Positions 57,924 through 64,000 of a stretch of 64,000 nucleotides of DNA are shown here, one piece after another; within the stretch, counting starts at the first letter, position 1; each line of letters opens with the position of its first letter. This DNA comes from Isotricha intestinalis (lineage: Eukaryota > Ciliophora > Litostomatea > Vestibuliferida > Isotrichidae): positions 1-64,000 of the forward strand of contig JAJJLU010000357.1 in the NCBI GenBank assembly GCA_023807065.1, in the 5' to 3' direction. Made by a program: the position numbers and the translations under genes. The notes beneath the pieces were generated by a model. That model was not told where the DNA came from. It searched no databases and saw only the letters and a list, made by a program, of their open reading frames with translations.

Positions 57924-59417
57924 ATGGCAGGTATTATCGGAATGATGGCAGCAGGAACAACATTTCTTTTATCAACAATTTTAAGTCCATTATCAAGAAA
58001 TCCACTTAAATCAATGAAATCAACATTTTCAAAGTATGATTCTCCTAGTTCTGCATTTTTAGTTGAAATTGGAAATGAAATTTATGAAAAGAAAAAAGAT
58101 AAAGATGAAGGTAAAAAACTTATTAACAACTATACAAAATTAATCAATGAAAATATCAATAATTTAATCAATAATTTAGATTTTAATGATGAAAAAAGTA
58201 TTAAAGATTATTTTAATTATGATTTATTATCAAAAGATATTGAAAAATTATTATTAAATCAAACCATTAATTTGAAAAACTTTTATTTATTAAATGATGA
58301 AGATAGTAAAACAATAAAAAGAAAAAATCATATTAATTATTTAGTAATAGGAAATGCAGGAATAGGAAAAACAACATTAATTAATTCAATATTAAAATTA
58401 TCAGATAAAGAAAAAGGAAAAACAGAATCAAATAGAAAAAAAGAAATAAAAAAAGTTTTTACACCTTATAATAATAAAAAATATTTATCTTGGTTAACTT
58501 TATATGATTCTGAAAGATTTGAAAAAGAAAGAGATAATAATTTAGATATTCAACAATTTAATGATTTTATTGAAGGAAAAAAGAAAAATGGAAATTATAA
58601 TGAATTTATTCATGGAATTTGGTATTGTATTGATGAAAATGAATTTTCTGATATTGAAGTTAAGAATTTAATTAAATTATATCAAATTTATTCTGCTGAA
58701 AATTTTAATATTATTGTTGTTCATTTAAAAGGAAAAGATCCAAAGAGTAAAATAGTATTAAACAAAATTAAAGACTATTTAGAAGAAAATTTAAAAATTA
58801 GAGATATTTTATATATTTCTGTTGAAGCAATTGAAAGTGAATTTATGATTGATCAATATAATAAAATTAAAGTTCCTATTTTTGGATTGAAGGATTTAAT
58901 TAATTTAACTAAAAATTCAATTCCAAAAACTTTTTATTCTCTTTATTTAACAATAATTCAAAAAATATTAGAAAATAAATTTAATCAAGAATTTGAAAAT
59001 ACTAAACTTGATTCTAATATTGAATTTGAAAATATTGAGAATACACTTTTAAATACTTTTAAAGAATCATTAAAAAAAATTATTACAAATGAATCTATAA
59101 ATTACATTAATTCTTTAGATTATAATCATATAAAATATGATTTGAAATTAATTGAAATAGAAGCAAAAAATAATAATACTGTAAAATTGATAAATCAGTT
59201 TATAAGTGAATTTAAAGATGATGAAAATAGATTTACCAATAAAGATTTAATTGATAAATTGAAATTAAGTTTAGATAAACATATTTTCTTTAAATTAAAT
59301 AAATGTTTTGAAAATTTATTAAAAACAATATTTCAGAATTTTATTTTTAAAAATTTAGATTCAAAAATAAATCATTCTCAAATTTACAAAATAATTGAAA
59401 ATAATATTCAAAATTAA
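57924..59417 (+). CDS. Membrane-associated P-loop GTPase-like protein
   Basis: A 497-residue protein. A hydrophobic N-terminus (GIIGMMAAGTTFLLSTIL) suggests membrane association or a helical hairpin. The G domain (about 138-340) has a perfect P-loop GNAGIGKTTLINS and later FIHGIWYCIDENEFSDIEVK, a phrase typical of large protist and fungal G-domain proteins related to dynamin/AIG1/Era-like GTPases. The expected Asp-x-x-Gly switch II reads YDSERFEKE, without the Gly, and no Asn-Lys-x-Asp is visible. The C-terminal 150 residues are helical. The gene is flanked by the two copies of the duplicated junction and probably moved in as a unit. Confidence 0.7.
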   Translation: MAGIIGMMAAGTTFLLSTILSPLSRNPLKSMKSTFSKYDSPSSAFLVEIGNEIYEKKKDKDEGKKLINNYTKLINENINNLINNLDFNDEKSIKDYFNYDLLSKDIEKLLLNQTINLKNFYLLNDEDSKTIKRKNHINYLVIGNAGIGKTTLINSILKLSDKEKGKTESNRKKEIKKVFTPYNNKKYLSWLTLYDSERFEKERDNNLDIQQFNDFIEGKKKNGNYNEFIHGIWYCIDENEFSDIEVKNLIKLYQIYSAENFNIIVVHLKGKDPKSKIVLNKIKDYLEENLKIRDILYISVEAIESEFMIDQYNKIKVPIFGLKDLINLTKNSIPKTFYSLYLTIIQKILENKFNQEFENTKLDSNIEFENIENTLLNTFKESLKKIITNESINYINSLDYNHIKYDLKLIEIEAKNNNTVKLINQFISEFKDDENRFTNKDLIDKLKLSLDKHIFFKLNKCFENLLKTIFQNFIFKNLDSKINHSQIYKIIENNIQN

Positions 59418-59548
59418 ATGATGAATTATAATTATTAAATAATATATTAATTATTATTTCTTTTATGTTATAAATAAAAATTATGAAAAAAAAATTAAAA
59501 AATTAAGAGTTAACCTTAAAAACCAAGGTGAATTTCCACTATTTAAAA

Positions 59549-59740
59549 TATTATATCTTTTTTGAGATGAAATTTTTATTAACAAGTAAAAAAAATAACA
59601 CTTTCGTTTAGAAAAAATACAATAATATTTTATTTTAAAAATTTATCAAAATATTAATTATTATCTATATTATATATTTTAATTACATTATCATCTGATG
59701 CCATTGCAATTTGATGAGAATTAATTTTTATTATAGAAGA
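59549..59740. repeat. Right copy of duplicated junction
   Basis: The first part (59549-59610) is a fragment of the cyclotransferase 5' end, with one-base differences and no open frame. The rest runs into the true 3' end of the WD40-like gene. It matches 56993-57211 in orientation and order, with small indels. The two copies bracket the GTPase gene and the TTLL fragment. The remainder of the spacer after the GTPase stop (59418-59548) shows nothing else. Confidence 0.8.
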
Positions 59741-60574
59741 TAAAACAGTAAAACTTACTTTTTTATTTTCTGAAGATTTAATCCATTCTCCATCTTTTAT
59801 ATAATATAAATTAATTTTGCCTATATCTCCAGAAATTAAATAATCATCATTTAATTTATGAAGACAAAATATAGAATCATCAGTTTCAACAACCAATTGA
59901 ATTTGATAACATATCATATCAATTATTGTCATATTATTTTTTCCTCCAATAACAATAAGTCTTTCATTTAATTTTATCATTGAAGCAAACCAAGGATTAT
60001 TATCAATATTATTTAATGAAAATTCACTTTTATTATCAATAAAATTATAATAATCAAATATTTTATCATTATAAGAACAAAAAGCAAAAAAATTCTTTTT
60101 AAATTCAATTATATAATATATATTAGAACAATAATCTTTTAAACATTTTAAAGTTTCATAATTATTTTCTTTATTTTTTTTCCAAAAAGTAATTCCTTTA
60201 GAACAAGAAATTAAATAATCATCTTCACTTTCTACAATAAAGAAAACTGGATTAGATAAATATAAAGTATGTTCTACTTCATATGTTTTTTCAAATAATT
60301 TTATTATTTTAATTCTCTGGTCTTCACCACAAGATATTAAATTTCCATTTTTCATTTGAGTAATATAATTCACATCATCAAAATGTTCTTCTATTATTAA
60401 ATCTATTATATATGTCTTTTCTTTATATATTATTATTTTACTATCACAACCACATGATGCTAAACGATTATCTTTTAATAATAATAAACAATTTATATTT
60501 CCTTCATGTTTAACTATTTCTTTTGACAATGTAATATTAGTAATTTTTTTATCAATTGTTTCTTTAATTTTCAT
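59654..60574 (-). CDS. WD40-like repeat protein, 306 aa
   Basis: Roughly seven repeated units of about 40 residues with WD40-type phrases: HEGNINCLLLLKDNRLASCG, HFDDVNYITQMKNGNLISCG, ISGDIGKINLYYI and QIAMASDDNVIKIYNIDNN. Most repeats lack the terminal Trp-Asp, as in divergent protist propellers. It has no extra domain and no signal peptide. Its 3' end is duplicated near 57109-57211. It probably serves as a protein interaction platform; partner unknown. Confidence 0.75.
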   Translation of the reverse strand: MKIKETIDKKITNITLSKEIVKHEGNINCLLLLKDNRLASCGCDSKIIIYKEKTYIIDLIIEEHFDDVNYITQMKNGNLISCGEDQRIKIIKLFEKTYEVEHTLYLSNPVFFIVESEDDYLISCSKGITFWKKNKENNYETLKCLKDYCSNIYYIIEFKKNFFAFCSYNDKIFDYYNFIDNKSEFSLNNIDNNPWFASMIKLNERLIVIGGKNNMTIIDMICYQIQLVVETDDSIFCLHKLNDDYLISGDIGKINLYYIKDGEWIKSSENKKVSFTVLSSIIKINSHQIAMASDDNVIKIYNIDNN

Positions 60575-61052
60575 ATTATATACAAAAATATTTAAAAAAG
60601 TAATTTTTTATTAAAATTAAAATCTAAATTAAACTTCAGAATTCTTTTGTTTTAAAATAAACAATTTTTTTATATAAATCATTTACATATTTCTTTTTAA
60701 AGATATATTATATATTATTATTTCTGCTCTGATTTTAGAAATGATAATGCATTTTTTTATATTTAATACTTCCTTTTTTGGAATTTTTTTTTATATTTGA
60801 AAAAAAAAAGAAAGATGGTCGTTATGAATAAATACAGATGAAGAAATAGAATAAGAAGCTCAATAATCATAAAATTACTTATATGAAAAAAAAAAAATTA
60901 AGAAAAGATTTATGAATAAAAGTAATAAATATATGATTTCACTACCTAAAATTAATTATTTTCAATACCCAATGACATTAATATAAAAGATGTTTTCATG
61001 TAATAATTCTTAAAAAATTAAAAAAAATAAAAAATCTCAAAAAAACACATTT
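60575..61052. other. Intergenic, nothing recognised
   Basis: A 478-bp spacer, AT-rich with A-runs. No reading frame or repeat that I can support. Confidence 0.5.
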
Positions 61053-62090
61053 TTAAATTCCATCTTGTTTTTCAATTCCTTCAAAATTAAACAAATTATC
61101 ATTATCTTTACTAATTCCACTTAATAAATTAGAATTATCAATTTTTGAAGAATTATAATTAGGAGTATTTAATTTATTAAAAGAAATATTAGGAACAATA
61201 GGACTAACACCAAAACTATCATTTAATAAATTTCTTTTTCTCTTTTGATTAATATAATCAGGTGTATTTTGATTAACATATATATTAACCATATTATATA
61301 TATCATTATTAGGTTTTGGTGTATATAAAGGAGTTGGTGCTTTAAAACCATCAAAATTTTTTGGATTAAAAGGAGAAAATAATTGATTTGTTTTAAAATA
61401 ATTTGGTGATTGCATTCTTTCAAAACGAATTAATTTTTCTTCATTCTTTTTCTTTATTTCTTTTGATTCTATTTCTTCTTCTAATATATTATTAGGTAAA
61501 ACATTTGTTTTACTTTCTGGTTTTATTATTTTTTGCTTTTTATTACTTAATGTATTTTTCTGCTTTATTGAAGGAGATGAATTTCCTGTTTTTAAAGAAA
61601 ATTGAGGAATTGAAACTTTAAATTTTTTCTTAGTTTTTATATCTGAAATACTTTTTGATTTTAATTTATTTTGTCTTAAATAATAATCTTTTGGATTTTC
61701 CTTATTTTCTTTTTTTGTTTTTTTTTCAATTTTTTCTTCATCAATATCATCATTAAAATTATTTTCTTTTTCTCCACAAAAAATTTTTTTATAATCATTT
61801 AAATTATAATTTTCTTTAATTACCTTTTTATTAAAGTTAATTAAGTTTTTTTTTATAAAATCTTCAGCTGTTGATTTTGATGTTGTAACACTTAAACGAT
61901 CTTTATGGTCAACAATTACTAAAAAAATATCTACATCACATAATAATGAAAGTTCCATTACTTTTTTAATTAATCCTTTTTTCCTTTTATAATAAGTTAT
62001 TTGACTATTAAGTCTATTTTCTATTTTTGTTATTTCTATTTTTCTTTTTCCCAGATTTTTTTTATGTTCATTATTACCTTTTGAATTCAT
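61053..62090 (-). CDS. MADS-box transcription factor, MEF2-like
   Basis: A 345-residue protein. A MADS domain at about 14-72 reads GKRKIEITKIENRLNSQITY and YKRKKGLIKKVMELSLLCDV, with LLCD and the IFLVIVDHKDRLSV strand that fit the MEF2 (type II) rather than SRF side. The rest is Lys/Ser/Pro-rich and disordered, with repeated Ala-Pro-Thr-Pro and Asn-Thr-Pro motifs (FKAPTPLYTPKPN, LNTPNYNSSK) that could be phosphorylation sites. There is no plant K-domain. It binds CArG-like AT-rich DNA as a dimer. Target genes are unknown. Confidence 0.9.
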   Translation of the reverse strand: MNSKGNNEHKKNLGKRKIEITKIENRLNSQITYYKRKKGLIKKVMELSLLCDVDIFLVIVDHKDRLSVTTSKSTAEDFIKKNLINFNKKVIKENYNLNDYKKIFCGEKENNFNDDIDEEKIEKKTKKENKENPKDYYLRQNKLKSKSISDIKTKKKFKVSIPQFSLKTGNSSPSIKQKNTLSNKKQKIIKPESKTNVLPNNILEEEIESKEIKKKNEEKLIRFERMQSPNYFKTNQLFSPFNPKNFDGFKAPTPLYTPKPNNDIYNMVNIYVNQNTPDYINQKRKRNLLNDSFGVSPIVPNISFNKLNTPNYNSSKIDNSNLLSGISKDNDNLFNFEGIEKQDGI

Positions 62091-62566
62091 TGATTTTTTA
62101 TTATTTTCTTCTTAATTAATTGATTGTTAATTTAATTAACAATAAAATGTTTTAGATATAGATTACTTTGAAAATTCTATATAATTAAAAATTAAAAAAT
62201 GTCTTAAAAACGATTAAAATTTATTTTAAATTATACTAGAGAAATTTCAAAAGAAATTTTTAAATATATTTTATGTGAATCAGAATCATTAGTATCTATT
62301 TTAATCATGAAAAAAATATAAAAATTAAAAAAAAAGGATATGGTTTTTAAATAATAAAAATATCTAAATAGTTTGCTTTACTTTTTATAAATAAAATTTT
62401 AAAATTAATACTGTTAAATAAAAAATTAAAGTTATTTAACATAATATTAAACTTAAAATTAAAAGATTTAAAATTCATAGTTAAATAAAACAAATTTATT
62501 TTTTAAAATATATAATATATAAATAAAAACATGAAATAAAAGAAATAATCTAAAAAATAATGAAAA
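62091..62566. other. Intergenic with a short decayed tract
   Basis: A spacer of about 480 bp. An ATG at 62199 is followed two codons later by TAA, after which a protein-like tract (RLKFILNYTREISKEIF) continues to a second stop near 62320. It may be a gene relic. Nothing else is supported. Confidence 0.25.
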
Positions 62567-62621
62567 AATTAATAATTAAACATCAACAAAAATTAATATT
62601 TAATTGCAATCTTTAAATTAT
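62567..62621 (+). repeat. 55-bp direct repeat, left copy (5' flank of secreted gene)
   Basis: Identical over 55 bases to 63946-64000, which runs to the window end. It lies just upstream of the ATG at 62632, so it belongs to the 5' untranslated or promoter region. Confidence 0.9.
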
Positions 62622-62631
62622 AATTAAAAAA

Positions 62632-63837
62632 ATGAGAGCATTCATTCCATTATTACTTATAACATTAGTATCTAATAGTGTTTTCTTAAACTCGAATTCA
62701 GAAACTTTATCAGAATCAGAACCCCAAAAATATATTAATGAACTATTTAAAAAATTAGATGATATGTCATCTGGTTTAATGGATTTCATTCAAACAAAAA
62801 TAAATGATGAATTATTTAATATTTTTAAAAATTCTACTTCACCATTTATAAATACCATGAAAAAAAAAACTTATTATGAATTCAGAAAAGACTTAAAAAA
62901 ATATTTATATGATATTGGAAATAAAATTCAAGATTTTGATTATCACTTTGTTTTCAATTATGTTGTTGAAGAAATTCAAAGTTTTGTAAATTATGTAAAT
63001 ACCACAACATTCAATGACTTGCTTGAAAAAATGATATCCCGTTTGAGGAATGATATCAACAATTTAAATATAACTGAAATACAATATGAATTCAGTAAAA
63101 TTGAAAAAAATATTAAAAATTATGATATAGAAAAAATTATATTAGATATAGTGAAAGGATTAGATGATCTAAAAAAAAAAGAAAGTTATACAGAAGAAAG
63201 AATAAAGAGAGATATTTCAGAATTCAAATATGATATGGTTAGAGGAAGAGGGAAAGCCAGAGGAGGTATTACTGGAGCTTTTGATTCTATTAAATCAGCA
63301 ATTGAATTTATTAAATTAAATTATACATATTTTTCTAAAAAAGCTAATTTTACTGAATTAAATGAAAATGTTTTTCCCTTTATTAAAGAATTAAACATTG
63401 AAAAAGTAAATGAAGTTCTTAAATATTTTGTTGGAAAAATTAAAAATATTTTGAAATCCTCAGCAATGCAAAAAATTAAAGGACTATTAAAAGAATTATT
63501 AGAAGTACAGAATGAATATATTAATAAAGATTTTAGAGATAATTTGATGAAAATAATTGAAACTATTCTTAATGGAGATTATATTGATGAGCCTGATTAT
63601 TCGTTATTTAAGAATATATATGAATGGATAGTAAAGTTTATTAGTAAAATAGATAAACAAAGTGTTTTGGAGTTTGAACTCTCAAATTTGATAAAGGACT
63701 TTAGGACTTATAATTTTCATTCATTCCTTGATAAATATGCTTTATATGCTAAAAGGAGTGTTGGAATTGGAATTAATTTTATAGTTCGCTTCATTGAATT
63801 TCTTCTTCCTTTTCCTTTATATTTATCTCAAATATAA
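62632..63837 (+). CDS. Secreted helical protein of unknown family, probable tandem repeat member
   Basis: A 401-residue protein. A signal peptide (FIPLLLITLVSNSVF) is followed by a fully helical, Lys/Glu/Ile-rich body with Asn-x-Ser/Thr sites and no cysteines in the mature part. A basic-Gly stretch (RGRGKARGGITGAF) lies near residues 204-217. The C-terminus is hydrophobic (IGINFIVRFIEFLLPFPLYL) and could insert in a membrane. No family recognised. The 55 bases before its start recur 109 bp after its stop, so a paralogue probably begins beyond the window. Confidence 0.65.
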   Translation: MRAFIPLLLITLVSNSVFLNSNSETLSESEPQKYINELFKKLDDMSSGLMDFIQTKINDELFNIFKNSTSPFINTMKKKTYYEFRKDLKKYLYDIGNKIQDFDYHFVFNYVVEEIQSFVNYVNTTTFNDLLEKMISRLRNDINNLNITEIQYEFSKIEKNIKNYDIEKIILDIVKGLDDLKKKESYTEERIKRDISEFKYDMVRGRGKARGGITGAFDSIKSAIEFIKLNYTYFSKKANFTELNENVFPFIKELNIEKVNEVLKYFVGKIKNILKSSAMQKIKGLLKELLEVQNEYINKDFRDNLMKIIETILNGDYIDEPDYSLFKNIYEWIVKFISKIDKQSVLEFELSNLIKDFRTYNFHSFLDKYALYAKRSVGIGINFIVRFIEFLLPFPLYLSQI

Positions 63838-63945
63838 AAAAATTTTAAATAAAATATTATTAAGAGTAGTAACTTAACAAAACTTTGAACAATAAATTAT
63901 TTTTATTATTAAAATAATTAAAAAATTAATTATATATAATGATAC

Positions 63946-64000
63946 AATTAATAATTAAACATCAACAAAAATTAATATTTAATTGCAATCTTTAAATTAT
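63946..64000 (+). repeat. 55-bp direct repeat, right copy, cut by window end
   Basis: Perfect match to 62567-62621. By position it should be followed within about 10 bases by another ATG outside the window. Confidence 0.9.

Noticed and set aside
57054..59653. Classical DNA transposon or retroelement around the GTPase gene
   Set aside because: No transposase, reverse transcriptase, terminal inverted repeats or short target-site duplication was seen. Only the long gene-junction duplication is present.

Overview
This is a nuclear genome fragment of a very AT-rich, ciliated or flagellated protist. It carries eukaryote-only genes: an Aurora kinase, ribosomal proteins uS11 and uL30, exosome RRP41, the spliceosomal GTPase Snu114/EFTUD2, IFT74, a tubulin tyrosine ligase-like enzyme, a MADS-box factor and a TRIP12/UPL3-type HECT ligase. 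Every recognisable gene is a single uninterrupted reading frame. TAA and TGA both act as normal stops at the expected protein ends, so the standard code applies. Proteins are rich in Asn, Lys, Ile and Glu, with AAT-encoded Asn tracts. A calcium-dependent kinase (kinase plus four EF hands) together with ULK-like kinases, IFT74, CFAP97D and FtsX-like permeases suggests an alveolate/ciliate-like or metamonad-like lineage. The sequence alone does not decide which, and I do not name a species.

Layout. Positions 1-5.1 kb are gene-poor: the end of an unrecognised gene, a frameshifted minus-strand pseudogene, one intact hypothetical gene and several decayed protein-like tracts. Positions 5.1-57 kb are a dense housekeeping and cytoskeletal block on both strands with mostly 70-350 bp spacers. 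In order it holds an ankyrin/nucleotidyltransferase fusion, Aurora kinase, CFAP97D-like, YbaK-like deacylase, a degenerate CDPK, CNNM, a hypothetical protein, a kinase, IFT74, B-box/PHR, RPS14, RPL7, RRP41, two small secretory-pathway proteins, a ULK-like kinase, an Asn-rich hypothetical, DDX24/Mak5, the HECT ligase, a KH protein, a hypothetical protein, an FtsX-like permease, Snu114, a giant NDPK-like protein, TTLL, a LTA4H-type aminopeptidase and glutaminyl cyclotransferase. Positions 57-64 kb are accessory in character: a P-loop GTPase bracketed by a duplicated junction and accompanied by a recently copied TTLL fragment, a WD40-like protein, a MADS-box gene and a secreted protein whose 5' flank is repeated at the window end.

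Themes. Cilium and microtubule genes recur (IFT74, CFAP97D, TTLL, Aurora). RNA metabolism is well represented (RRP41, DDX24, Snu114, KH protein, nucleotidyltransferase). Genes are unlinked functionally and there are no operons; several pairs are divergent with very short shared upstream regions (IFT74/B-box, RPL7/RRP41, the 26.0-26.4 kb pair). The most unusual observations are two apparently inactivated enzymes (a CDPK lacking the HRD and DFG aspartates, and an ankyrin-fused Trf4-type nucleotidyltransferase lacking its third catalytic aspartate), and the duplicated 200-bp junction around the GTPase gene. No tRNA, rRNA, CRISPR, insertion sequence or classical transposon was recognised.
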